DNA of 64,000 bases from assembly GCF_051020985.1 (NCBI RefSeq), contig NC_135012.1, positions 12,712,451 through 12,776,450 of the forward strand. Direction: 5' to 3'. Position numbers and translations under genes: made by a program. Source of the stretch: Nomia melanderi (Eukaryota; Arthropoda; Insecta; Hymenoptera; Halictidae). Of this stretch, positions 12,863-25,641 are shown one piece after another (within the stretch, counting starts at the first letter, position 1; each line of letters starts with the position of its first letter). The notes under the pieces were generated by a model. That model worked only from the letters and a program-made list of their open reading frames with translations. It made no database searches and was not told where the DNA came from.

Positions 12863-13057
12863 CGTTGCAGCGAACCTGGCACTCGTGACGTTAAAGGGGC
12901 GGATACAGTGCTCCGAGTGCTCCAATAGCAAATCTGGAAACGGCTTCCCCCACTCTTTGTCGCGTGGCGCGTCAGCCAATCATTGAAAATTCGCGTGGAC
13001 AAGGCGTGCGCCCCAGAATCCGACCACTCGGATGAAAGTGCCAGGTTCGCTGCAACG
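12863..13057. repeat. Fold-back element: 21-bp perfect inverted repeat, 153-bp spacer
   Basis: The left arm (12863-12883, beginning CGTTGCAGCGAACC) is exactly reverse-complementary to the right arm (13037-13057, ending GGTTCGCTGCAACG). A second short inverted pair (CTCCGAGTG at about 12911, CACTCGGAT at about 13026) lies inside. The flanks show no clear target duplication. It could be a 195-bp element with 21-bp terminal repeats or a long hairpin in the transcript. Not recognised as a known RNA. Confidence 0.75.
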
Positions 13058-13422
13058 AACCGCACACGAGTAGAAGCGGTAGCTTGGTTCACGCCATAAA
13101 GATCGCGGAAACGATGCCGCGTGTCTGCTTTGCTTAGATGGCTGCCGGGTTGCCGCGGCGAGCGTAACTCACGAATCTTTCTGCCCCGTTTGCGAGCACC
13201 GACTGATCGGATCCGCTCGCGCGAGCCCGGCTTTACGAGGAGGAATGAATTTCTGCGCTGCTCTGGCAGAAATTTATCCGACACCGAGGCAAATCGACCG
13301 ACGTCGAACAAGACTTTACAGATTTCTACCGCTGGCCCGGCTGATTTAGAACGCAATTGAAACGAATCCGTGCGAGGTGTAATCCGCGCGGCCGGCTTTC
13401 ATTCTTTCGGCCGGCGCGCCGC

Positions 13423-13444
13423 GGATCGGATCGGATCGGATCGG
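13423..13444 (+). repeat. (GGATC)4 short tandem repeat
   Basis: Four units of GGATC plus GG, inside the GC-rich island at 12840-13520. Too short to be more than a local slippage product. Confidence 0.9.
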
Positions 13445-16400
13445 TTTTTAAGCGATTTCCCATCGTTCTGTTTCGACTTACGCGGAACCGATCCTGTCTC
13501 GCGTATCACGCGGAGGTAAACATTGGATTTCTTTCCGTCGAACATTGGAATTCCGACGTTTCATCCGTTGTGTCTAGTAGATGCTTGTTTCGTTTGACTG
13601 ATACATTCGCTCGAATAGTAGTTTGTAATTATTGATTGATCGAGATAGCGAAGTATTAGGTATCGCAGTTGAATTTTTAGATGAACCTTGATATTAGATT
13701 TTAAGTTTTTTGAAGAGGACAACGATGTGTTCTGTTCTAAGAATTGTGCAGATTTTTAGATTGCTTAGAATTCACTCGCGTTGATGCGTAGAATAAAATC
13801 AAGTGAATCTACGAGGATAACATGGTATATAATGCGAAGAACACTGCGCACAAGGAAAGCGAAACGATTAAAAGCGCGGAGAACCAATGTAGCGGAATGA
13901 ATGTCGCAAGGAAAACGAAAGACAATAAAAAATGGGTAACAAGAGTGGACGAGCGGCGCTGAAAAGGGAGATCGATCGATAGAATCGAGGGCCGTGTGAA
14001 AGTGCACAGATTTAATATTCCAATTAGGTGACCGGACGCGGAGGATTCGCCGAATGCGACGGCGTTTAATAAAATTATCCCGTTTAAGAGGAGTCCGCCT
14101 AATTTTACGGTTCGTTAAATCGAAATTATTCCGTTTTTCGCGCGGCGGATCGAAGCGATGAAACCCAACGACGCTGAAAGGCACCGATGACTCCACGAAA
14201 CCGGATCCCATTCCACGGGCTTTCTTTCGCCGTCAATTTCTCGCCGAGCACAGAAGTTTCACGTGACAATGATCCTGCCGGCGTGAAACGCGCGAAAGCT
14301 TTCAACGGACGGGGAAAACCGAAAAACCTGGGAAAGCAAACATCACGCGTCCTTCCTTTACAACTGGGGACATAAAGCGTCCTGCGCGATGAAATATATA
14401 CTCCGTATCCAGACGTATAAATGTCAAGATGAGTCGCGCCGTATTATGTGTCGAACCTGGGAACATCGTATCCGAAGAATCCGCCAGTGATTTTTATTGA
14501 ACCTTGCCCGATCTTCGCTATTTTCGATGTTGTCCTGTTCCAGCAGAGGAGAACAAAAGGATTATTATGTTCATATTATTGTTTACACTGCGATCGTCTA
14601 TATTACGGCTGCTTTACAACAGTTTCTATCAACTGACGAATGGAATAAATCTTCAAAAAATTCATATCACCGATCATTACACGGTTTCAATGATATAGAA
14701 TCATAATCAAATAATCTCAGCTATAAAATATTCGATCGAAGCATCTGTCGCGAATAAATGTCAACGTAACCAAACTTCAATTTAACTTCCTGTCGGAGAT
14801 ACAGCAAATAACCCAACGAAACCGTTAAAATTCTCTGTAATGTTCCCCATCAACTCGTTTACATTTTCCCTGTCGCCGTGCACGCGCGAACAAAGTAACG
14901 ATTCAATTTCGTTGAAGTTTTCTTAGTGTATCGGCTGACAACACTATATTAAATTCCCGTCCAATTTTGACAATGTACACAGTGCTCGCGTGTAAAGAGA
15001 CCAGCGAGGACAAACTCCATTACTCGGCAGCGGGAGGGGCGGAAGGGACGTCGGTCGGTGGTGCTCGCGAGAATTTCCCGGTTAGAGTTTCGCAGTTCGA
15101 AAAATGCGAGTTACAGGCCGCGGACGTGGGCGATACGTTTTTTCAGCGGCGGGACGCGATCGCGGTTAAGGTGCGTTTACACTGTCTATCTAGCCGCGTG
15201 AAGCTTCCAGCGAGAATTCTTACGGTGAAATATGTAACACAATCTCAGGACTCTTAGATTTTCTGCCAAATTTCATTGCTGCAATTTTTCTTTCAATCTC
15301 TTGGCTACTGTTGGATACAGACCTTGGTAAAATCTAAATTGCTGCAGAAAAGCTCGCTTAGATCAGACGTAAATGAATTTTAATTAGTGCCATGTCAATG
15401 CAAAAATATTAACAGTTCATCGAACTCGGAGACAAATGAAAGTAGCTAATAACTCTACACAATATTATGAACACCTCCAGATTTCAAACAATTGAACAAC
15501 TCCTCCGATGCACTGTCTACAGAGTAAACGCTGTTTCCTGTTCGCTGATCCGCCCACGGTTCACAAAACCGTTCACGGACAGCTCCGCGAATCCAGCGTT
15601 ACGCGTCTGAACGGATAGTAGAAACGCACCCTTACTCGTCGCGGCGGAAAACAAATTCCGGCGCCGCAGCAAATTGCCGTGGCTCGGACGAAAAAGCCTT
15701 AAGCGGCTAATTATCCTCTTCAATTTCGCGGACCCGGCGGCCCGCGTGAAACACGGCCTCGCGCTGCTCCCGTGAAATTTCTCGTCGCCGGGTTCGACCT
15801 CTCCGCGCGCTTCTCGTTCTGGTTAACTCAAATCGACGATTAAATTAAATAATGACGGACACGGGGCGACGCGATGCTCTAAACGAACCGAGAGTGGACG
15901 CCGCCACGGGGATTTCGGGTAACCTTGCCCCTGCTGATTTTATTTGGAATATATTGTCGGAATTCGATTAAGGAGCACTGTGACTTTAATGGATTATTTT
16001 CGCTGTGGTTTTCGCTGCCTTGGCGGTGGAGCGAAGGTAACTCGATTGGGACAGTTTGCGCAGAATTCGGAAGTTACTTCTGGTTTTCCTGGTGTTGGAG
16101 GAAATATTACTTTACTTTCGATCGCCCTGTGTAAGTAGGAATTATCCTGAACGATTCATTTACAAAATTTCAAACTTCACTCTAGAGATTCTAAGTCAGC
16201 ATAATCCTTCACCTAAGACTCCAACTCTAAATACTCTAATCAAACTACCTCCCACGAAACTCATTCCCATCGAGCACTCGAAACCCGTAAAATTCGGACG
16301 TACAGAAACTTAAAGCCTAGAACTGTGACGAGTTCCGCAAGACGACTGACAAACAAGTCCAAGCCCCGATAAAAACGTGCAGCGCGATCCCGGCTCGCAC

Positions 16401-16731
16401 TTCCACGGAATCCCATGAATACGTAAAACGCGCGGCGTACAAATCTATTGTCGGACAGTCATCGATCAGCTTTCTATTCCCGCCTCGTCATCCGGGACGG
16501 ACGCGGAACGGCCGCTAACCCGAATCGTGATCGCTTGATCCGCGGAATCCACCGTTAGGATACACCGTATCCCACTTAACGATCCCGCTGAATTTCGCAT
16601 TGAAACGTCCGTGGCGGGCAGGTTGATAAGGCGCTCGCCGGCTGATGTTTCGCGGCCCCGGGACACGGCGCGAGATAAGGGAAAAAACGGTTCCTGAAAT
16701 ATGACACCGAGTGGAAGCTGAAAGAGCCGCG

Positions 16732-16786
16732 GATAAGATAAGACGACACTATATAAAGCGGCGCGGCGGGTGGGGGGAGGGGGGCA
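16732..16786 (+). promoter_or_regulatory. Candidate intronic promoter: GATA sites, TATATAAAG and a G-run
   Basis: GGATAAGATAAG (two GATA-like sites, about 16732) is followed by a strong TATATAAAG (16750-16758), then GGCGGGTGGGGGGAGGGGGG, which could form a G-quadruplex. A plus-strand start would be expected at about 16780. The first ATG downstream (16832) opens a 76-codon frame with no recognisable motifs. Direction is opposite to IRSp53, so a product would be an antisense or divergent RNA. Chance occurrence is quite possible. Confidence 0.25.
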
Positions 16787-18500
16787 GAGAGTAAGGAAGG
16801 CGAGAGAACCGGTAAAGAGGCGAAGAGAGAAATGTGGGTCTCTTGGGCACGACCTCCTGACCCTAGCCGGCTGGTAGGGAGGCGATTGTCATGCGCACCT
16901 TCCACGCGAAATAAATCTTGGAAAGTTCTCCGGTCTATAATTTACTACCCTGCGGCTGTCGCCGGCGCCCACCGTCGTTTCGAAACCCACCGACTTTCCT
17001 GGGGCAAATTATACCGTGTCCTTCTTCGATCGAATAATACGTATGATTATCCTGCGTCCTGATAATTAGGAAGTACAGAACAAACGAAACGGGCATTTTT
17101 CCGCGTGTCGTTTTTCGTGGCCATTACGCGGGAAGCAATGCGGACCAGTTGATCACGAGTTGGATACTTCTTTGAACGAGATAAATGTCTGTTGAGAATT
17201 GTGCTGTTGATTCGATGGAAGATTCGATGTTTTCTTATATTTTTCCTTGAGGAGAAATCCGTGGACTATTCTGTGGTCTTTAGTGTAACTTTCTCTTGCA
17301 GACTTTAATTGATGGTTACTGAGAAGTGACGGATATTAATGCACGAAGAAGTGGAGCTGTTTCGTCGAATCGGTAACACTTGTACAGTCATTGGAATCTT
17401 AAGTATATTACAAATATATCGTTTCAGCAGTTTGTCACGATATTCTTTGTAGTTTTAGTGTTTCCGTTAGATAATTAGAATTTGAATAACTCGTTTTGAT
17501 AATCATTCCTATTTCGTTGCCTGAAACTTTTCTTTCGAGCAAGCTCGCAGTCTCGCAGGAGCAGTTCCAGAATGAAGCGACAAGCACCGTAAGTAATATC
17601 ATCAGTGTAACATCCCCCAGGTCCCCGTTACAGCAAACCGCCGCCATTTGCAATTACTCGCTCCGTAGGTGGTATCCACGAGATCTTCTCTCCACTCTAT
17701 CTTCCGCGGGACCCAATTCCTCTGCTCCGGATACGTGTAAGAATCTAATTAATCGTTTCCGTGATCGCGTCGCTTCGCTGTTGTTCCCGAGGACCATCGG
17801 GATCCGCGTCGAACCGTTCGTAATTTCGGAAGACTTCCTGAAATTCCGCATTACACGACAATTTCCCAGCGGAAATAGGATTAACCATTCGCCTATCCTA
17901 GTTCTTTCACGCTACAAACTCTACTTGAAGAATTAGAAATTCCTATTAAGCTAAACAACAGTAACTTATTTGTAATGAATTCATTTTTAAGAAAGTTTAT
18001 CAGCTCTCTTAAGAAATTATATGTTAAAACATACGATAAACATATTACTAAATTATTTACAGTTTAGACCACGATCTACTTTCTCTAAAACAGAAAATGT
18101 TCATCAAACATTAAGAAATAAATTACTAATTGTCAATTGTTCCAAACAGAAGACAATAGAATATCCTACGTATCAGTACATGTAAATTAACTACACAAAA
18201 TATCAGAAGAAATATCAGATCATCCTCAGCTTACGTCAACGCTCACTTCGAAATCCACGATGGACGACAAAAGCAATTTTGTGTTGTTAATTAGTTAATT
18301 CTTGGTTTGAGAAGACTTCATACTTTCAGAATAAAATCGTATCAAACCTGCATTCACGAGAATCGGATGTTTGCAGACGGCATTCGCGTCAACACGTTAA
18401 GTCGACAAAAATCCGAGTGTCAAGGGGCTAAAGGGTTAAACGGTGAATCGAAACAAGATCCGAGAGGAAAGATAAAACAACAGCACCGACGAGGAGGGCG

Positions 18501-21500
18501 TGTTGTTCGCGGATTGACGATCTAGCCCCGACGCTAATCCGCGTTTTATGACGGCGCCACTTTTAACTGCCGACCGAATGTGCGGCGTCATTCATCGCGT
18601 AATCCTCGCCCCGGATAGCAATTAACGGTAATTATACTTTATTCCACGGCCCGTGCCGGCCCCGCCCGTTCCGCGGATTATTTCGTCGCGGGGAGTTTCG
18701 TTTGGCAGTTCACCACCCTTGACGAGCCGGACAGTTCGGATAACTTCACGTATCGATCACGCGGCGACCACTCGGATTAATTAGCGCCGCGAATTCGTTC
18801 AAACTGCTGTCTTCGCTGATTCGCCTGCTGGTTAGCTATGAAGAAGCTTTAACCTCGACTGTACGTGACAGATCAAAATATAAAGGTACCGATCAATTGG
18901 AGGAAATGTTTCTTTAGAAGATATATTCGTGATTAATGCTTGGAGAGTTTCAGATTTTAGAGGACTTTCGTGAGGAATTTCAAAATAAATTCAATGTACA
19001 AGTGTATTAATAGGAAGCTCTTTGAATCTCAAGAAATCTACTTAATTTTTATAATGAATTATGAATAGCTGTCTTCTTGCTCGGTAGTTCTAGTGTTAGA
19101 CTAAAAAGTTTCCTATAGTGATTTATAGTAATTTGCAAATTAAATGTCTTACATTATCGTCTGTTATATTTTCCAAATAGAAACTCTAGATATTAACTAC
19201 ATATTCAGGAAGTTTCTTCTAGCTATTTCCTTGTTACAAATATCTCAACTAATTTTAGTAAGAAAATCAAAGTTGCTATTCCTTATGAAGGTAAGATACT
19301 TTTCCTGGAGACAGTTCCGGAGGACAAAGTATGTTCGAAATTATGCTCGCGCAATTTCACCCGGTCGTTCGCCGCTAATGACGTTGAAGCCCCCGCTCCA
19401 CGGAAGGAATTGCAAATCGGATGCATTTCAATATCCGCTCGCCGGGAATGATTCCTCGGATGTCCCATAAATTCCAGCTCGAAACTTCGGATCAGTTTAC
19501 AAGCTACCGTTTAGCCCGTTTCGCTGGCAGTTCCGGCACTTTGGTTTAAGTATTAAACGGAGTTTAACAGACAGCTTAGCCAATCAACTCCAAGGACCCC
19601 ACTGGTTAAACTTCGTTTAACGCCAAGGACTTCACCGGAGACCAACCTACGTTCAACGCTCGAACTAAGCTCGCAGAGACTTAGTTCCCCGACGGTAACG
19701 TACACAATCGGGCGACGGTCGTGTTTAGATCTTGAAACATCTGCCTCTGGTTCGCCGGGGGAGGAATTCCCCGCCACTCCCTCGAAATTAGTTGTTACGC
19801 TCAGCCTTCAACGTTAATCGTGATTGCATGGAATTCCTGTCGTCGGATGAAAAACGAGAAATTTCGTAGACACGTTCGCATGATTCATAGATTATCTATA
19901 TAAACGATGAAAACTGATTAACATCTAACCAAGGAAATCACTGAAGCAATCCTACTTTCATCTACTCAATTTAAATTGAAGATCCTATATCTCATTCTCG
20001 ATATTTCGAAAAACATCTTCACCCATCAAGTGAATCCCTATTTTCCAATGCAAGAAGTCAACAAAGAAATCTCATCAAATATTCAAACCATTACTCTTAT
20101 CCATCTCGTAATTCTCGAAAATACCCGCAGGTCACAAAAGACCCGGCCGTAGGCGGTCACAGGGAAACTCTACGGATAATTTTCGATTTCCTCCGAGACA
20201 CGTGCACCGTGAGACGTCGTGCAATTAACGATCCCGATACGTGTAATTTGTCGCGTGGTTCGCGTTTCGAGTCCGCCCGATAAACTCCAGGCGCCTCCTT
20301 CTTTTCTGCGCGGTTTCCTGGATAATTAAGGGTAAGGATAGTTCGCTACGCGCGACGAGGGGGCTCCTCGTGCCGCGCGGAATTATGTTTTTACGGGTCA
20401 CGCAGAAGGAAACCGAACGTAATCGCGTTAAGTGCGTGGCAGGCCCGCAATTCTCGGGCGAGTGTTAAAAGAGAAACGCGAAAACGATCGAGCAACGGGC
20501 ACGCAGCATGCTGATGAAAGAAGTCGATTACATCAAAGAGAAGGAAGTACCACGTTTTCCCGTGTACTCGTCTGGAACCGAGCGGAGGGGGGAGCGGATA
20601 GGAGCCGGGTATACCGTTAGGGGCAAGGAAAGCCGACGAGTCAAACCGGTCGAATTTTTGGGAGCGGAGATCGTGATTATCGGACTCGTTAATAGATACC
20701 GTAACGAACCTCGATTACCTCAACCTAATAACACGGCCGAAACAATGAGTCCCGTGGAAACGGTAAACTTTTCTTTTAACTCTCACCAGCGCTTCAACGT
20801 TTTCGTGATTTTCTCTTTGTTTGACAGGCGATAACTCGGTTACGTGTACGCGTTTTACGGATAGTTTATGTAGTTTGTTAAGCGTCAGATACTCGCGGAG
20901 TTTCTTTTTTGGTTAGTATAGTGTGAGGAGTCTTATAACGAGGATTGGCATTGATTTTTTATTTATTGCTCGCGGTTTAGGTAATGTTTTAATTGGATAG
21001 ATTTCTATGTGATATGCTAACGATGAAGGAAGTCGGTTTTATGATGCCCGAGCGCTAACGAGATTACAATGGGGTTTATATTAGGTGCGTGGGTACAGTG
21101 GGCTACAAAAGTATCGAGGCACTGGTGATTTTCGCTGTGTTCTTATACGCTTTTGTTGGAATGTCTTTTTTCAGGAGAATAGAGATTTTATGCGAGGAAT
21201 ATTTTGTAAATGAATTAAGAGGATAGTGAAGCTTTCTTTGAGAATTATCTTTAAATAAGGAAGCTGAAGATTCGAGTAAGCTAGACGTTGAATATTTAAT
21301 GTAATAGATAATTGATAAATTTGTAAGTAAGTTGCCTGAAACTCCATTCGACTGTTTTCGAACTTTTGAATCGTAGTATACAGGTTCGTTGCGAATAAAT
21401 GCGAGAATGATTAGTGAAGCAAACAGAAAAAGGAAAAGTGTACTAAAAAAAGTGAAATCGAACATGAATTACCGGCTGGCTCGATTTCAACGGAAAAAGG

Positions 21501-24500
21501 TAGCATAAAAATGCTGCGTTTCTGAAATTATACGATTAGATTTCTTTTATGAAAATTCCCGCTGGTCTATTCCGCTCGACTATTGCCAAGGAAACTTTGC
21601 GAGCGACTGTTTTAAATTCGCTGCCTCAGAATCGAGAACGCTGGATTTACTGTTCACCGTTGCACCATTAGAATTACAAACCCGACGTAGAAAAACTAAT
21701 TTCAGCCTGCACGATTATTCTCGTATAATCCTGCTCATAAATAATTATGCAGATCAGCGGACGCGCTATCGCGTTACCGCGGCGCCGGCCATTGAAGGAT
21801 GCCTGGGTCTGCTCCCGACTGTACTGGAACTGTGTCAGTGGAATTCCTGGATGAAATAAATTGCGGCGATCCTTAATTGGGGATCGAGCACGCGTTTTAT
21901 TATAAATACATCTAGTTAACACACTTTACACGCTGCGTTCTGATCGAAGAATCCCCACAGTCCGATCCAATACTTGCTTTACGATAAAAAGCACATCGAA
22001 AGTTTACAAAATTACTATTTCCCTAAGACTCAAACGAAATATATTCCAAAATGATCGTCTTATATGTTGCAGGGCTATAAAAAAATAATTTAAGAAATTC
22101 ATGAAGATTCAAAAAATGTCTTTTTATCTGAGGAGCAAAAGTAACGTGGATTTCTAATTGATTTATTAAAATTATTACTTCAATTGATTTTGAAATGTCT
22201 ATTTTATTGTTCGTTATTTCAATCTCAAGATGGCTGATTTATTTAATTTTTATGGTAGGTAATTATCGAACGCTGTAAAGACGTTGGGATCAATCAATGT
22301 TTGAAATTTTTCCTTGAAGTCATCTGGCAGGAAGAACTTATCAATCCGTGTCAATTTCAGGTCAGTGCCGAACGATGTAATTGCGAAGATCGTCGCGTTC
22401 GTATTTATGAAGTTTACCCAGCATCCCCCGGAAAGCTGAGAGTCGACTAGGTTCTCCGGCCAGGTTACCTTTATCCGTGGATCCGAGTGGGATTTAATAA
22501 CGCGTGGCTGATCGGAATTACGAGGACGAAGTTGAAAAAAGAAGGAAATTCGAGAATCCCGGTCTGAGAATTTCCCGGGATCCAGGTATTATTACCGGTT
22601 CGATGATGTGATCGTGAGGAAAATCACCAGTGGATGTATTCCTATGAGGAAGGTCAAACTTTTGTACAGGGTGTTTCAAAAGTGAATATTTCAAGTAGCA
22701 ACTGCACTATTAAGCTTGTAATATAATGACAATAGGATCTCTGTAAAATTTTGTAAAAATTATTTACTCATTGATGCGACAAGCATTTGAATTTCAGAAC
22801 TTTCAGATTAAGAACAATGTATTTATACAAAGAAATGCGCTTGAGAAAAGGATTAATGAGCTCCATAAACGTGATTTGCAATTGTAACGAGGAATGCTTT
22901 GAACGATTAAGAACAAAGTATCATTCGTGTAAAAAATTGAGACATTAGAACAATAAACGAGGAATAAGAAGGCCGAGTGGCGCCGACAATGTTTACTAAT
23001 TAACGGAAGCAGTTCCTGCAGCAGAGTAGTAACGGCGGAGCATTTATTCGAAGCCGAAATAACTAAGACAGTTTCTTGAAGCTCCATTATATCTTTAAAA
23101 GACACCGTTTGTAGCGAGATCACAGTAACAGGCGTTTATTAAAGACAGTCCGTTAAGTGGAAAATTATGCTGTTTCCTGCCAATGAAACGCAGTTTTCAG
23201 GATATCCGTAGAAACAAGGAAATAAGGAGATAACATCGGCAATAATTAACAGCGCACGCCGTCTTATCTGTAGCCTAATGAAAGTTTATGTTTAAAGCCT
23301 CATTTTGTTGCCTGGATTTCACAGGAAGCGTAATATTTCGTTTGTTGCTAATGCCTCGCGAGTGTAACGCGAAGATAAAAGAAGCCAAACAGAGTCTTCT
23401 CATGCGATATCTGGAACTATGTTAAAATTACATCAGTCCGAAGAATCGTATCTGCTCTGATTTAATACTGGATAATATTCCTGTGAAATAACTGTACGTT
23501 CGGCTTAATATCTTCTCTCGTTAGACTACTTTAAATAATAATAAACACTCAATCTACATCCACGAGAATCCAATAAAACGGAGGCATTTTATTCGAAGAA
23601 ATTAAAATTGAAAAATCTAGATTCATTGCTTTCAAATATTTTCTTTCACTCTTTTGCACTTTATGGACTCTGCCAAACGATAGTTCCAATCATTTGAACC
23701 AACGATATTTCAGTAATTCCATCGCCGCGATAATGATTTCCTGTGTCCGACTGAGAAACCGTGTCACCCGCGGAGGAACTCGCGAAAAACCGAAAAATTC
23801 ATTCAGCCGTGACTAATTAGTGGCGATCGGCCCTGACAAAAGCGACAGGCGTCAAAGTGAGGAGACCTGTTTCATAATCCCGATATCACATTGCAAAGCA
23901 GATCTTTGTCGCGAACAGGAACGGATTCCGCGTGCATCCGCCCGGTCTTTGAACATTCTCTGCGACGCGGAGCTGCAAGAAAGATTCTCTATCATGCGGC
24001 CCGAACACGCAACCGAGATACACCTTTACGGATCAAATGATCCCCGCGGCAAAAGGAAAAAGGATTTGATTGGGGACCGCTGTTTTCGCAAAAAACGCCG
24101 ACACATTTTCCCGACCGCGTTTTCTTTGAATAACTTTGAAACGATTGTGAATCGGATACGAATGGAATGAAAAACAAGTGGAAGACAATGTCACGGAACA
24201 GTTAAAATAACAGCACCTAAACCTCACTGATTCTGTATAAATTTTCATACACGCGAATTCATCTCATACAAAGATCCATAAAACATCGCTAAAAATTATT
24301 TATTCGAATATTTCATCTTCGGAACTAAAATTATAGTTCATACAGAACGATTCTATATAAAAGAGCTATATTATAAAGATCAAGGTAGAACTCACCAGGC
24401 TTCACTTTCGAAACTGACATAAACTCTACAAGTAGAAACAGCGAACCATAAACAGACGCATCCGATGCATCGACACGCGCGTACACGTTCAAACAGAATT

Positions 24501-25436
24501 ATCACACGTTTCCGATTCATATTTCCACATAGAATCACTCGTCACAAGACACCCATACACAAAGGAATCCCTTCGAATCTCGAGGAAGCTCCGAATCAAA
24601 CAAAAATCGGCAGAGAAGCGAAGAACCAAAAATACGGGAAAACGTGAAGAATTCCGGGAACAATCCACGGAAACGAATCGAAAGCCTTTCCAGCTCTCTC
24701 CAGCTGGAGTCTAGGAGCGATCCCTTACATCGGCCGGAAGATATTTTACATAAACAAGTGTTTTCGCCGAGGAGTCGCGGAAAATAGAGGAAAGGTACGC
24801 GAGAGACGGGATGCGCGCGCCCTTCCGCGCGGTTTCCTCTATTTTATCCGGCGCGTTCAACGACGGATTGAAAGCTATTGAAAGCTACAAAGAGGATACG
24901 CGTTTATACTCGGGACGAAGGGACACGGGCGGGGCGGCAAAGCGCAAATGGAAGGAATCTTTGCCGTAGTCTCAAATCCGTCGAAAAAGAGGGGATTGTT
25001 ATTTCTACGTGTCTATCTGTTGCGCCCAATCCCGTCCCCTGGCCCCCCCGCCGCCGACGAGCGACTGTTCTCCATTTGCTAGTCGTTGACAGGGCCGCTA
25101 AAAACCCTTGAAAGCTCCGTGCGTCTGAACCAGCTGAACTTTTCCACGTGTCTCTTTCACTTTCCGCTCCTCGAGGAAGGACCGCGACGCCGGCGACGCT
25201 TTTCCTCGCGAGGATACGAAGACAGAGTGTCAATACAATTTTCCGAAATATTTTTCTACTGTTTCGACGGGATTCTGTCGGATTCCGTCAGCTTCCTCGC
25301 GGCTGAGGATGTTTGTCGACGTCCCGTTTCGATGGGATTTCAGTTCCTCGCGAATGAAAGTATGTAACTTATCGAGTATATTCCCTTGGGAGTTTTGTCA
25401 GATCTTCGTTTATTGCTTGAGATTGAAGTAAAATGA
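18501..25436. other. Intron segment: islands at 18500-18800, 20120-20700, 23750-24150 and 24640-25330
   Basis: 19880-20110 is A+C-rich and 20830-21120 T+G-rich around the second island; 24240-24600 is A+C-rich before the last. 21100-23700 is mainly AT-rich. At 22666-22682 the motif ACAGGGTGTTTCAAAAG resembles ends of some arthropod transposable elements, but no partner end was found. No gene is recognised. Confidence 0.5.
19021..19096. repeat. MITE family 1-like right-end fragment
   Basis: The segment starts TTTGAATCTCAAG and ends CTCGGTAGTTCTAGTG followed by TTAG, the same right terminus as the elements at 25437 and 63117. The inner part resembles 58398-58474 more than those two, so this may be a sister subfamily. 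I could not place a left inverted end. Confidence 0.55.
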
Positions 25437-25641
25437 CACTAGAACTACCGAGCATTTAATACGATTAATATGCTGTTCCTACGAAAATTGTAACAGTAGA
25501 TTATTTTCAGTTTCTTCAGGCATTATAGTACTGAAATGAAACTATTCTCAAAATCATTTCGAGTATTCGATGCTTCGAAGTTATCGATAATTGCTAGACA
25601 AAAATATCGAAACCAGTCATTTTGGTACGGTAGTTCTAGTG
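25437..25641. mobile_element. TTAA-type MITE, family 1, copy A (205 bp)
   Basis: The element begins CACTAGAACTACCG and ends with the exact reverse complement CGGTAGTTCTAGTG, a 14-bp perfect terminal inverted repeat. It is followed by TTAA (25642-25645); the left flank is ATGA, so only one target copy is intact. It is about 205 bp, AT-rich and has no coding capacity. A second copy at 63117-63331 is closely similar along its length. A TTAA target with short inverted ends is the hallmark of piggyBac-superfamily elements, so this is probably a non-autonomous derivative. The superfamily is inferred from the target site, not from a transposase. Confidence 0.8.

Larger units (their letters stand above)
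13058..18500. other. Intron segment: repeated GC islands, candidate promoter, no gene seen
   Basis: GC islands at 12840-13520, about 15000-15200, 15540-15900 and 16400-17000, separated by AT-rich DNA (14450-14850, 15240-15500, 17900-18300). 13550-13760 and 17100-17450 are T+G-rich right flanks; 16150-16380 is an A+C-rich left flank. A TATA-containing cluster lies at 16732-16786. Confidence 0.55.

Noticed and set aside
12832..13356. 174-codon minus-strand open frame
   Set aside because: Covers the fold-back repeat and a GC island; basic, composition-driven protein without known motifs.
22666..22690. ACAGGGTGTTTCAAAAG as a transposon terminus
   Set aside because: Resembles ends common in arthropod repeats, but no inverted or direct partner was found nearby.
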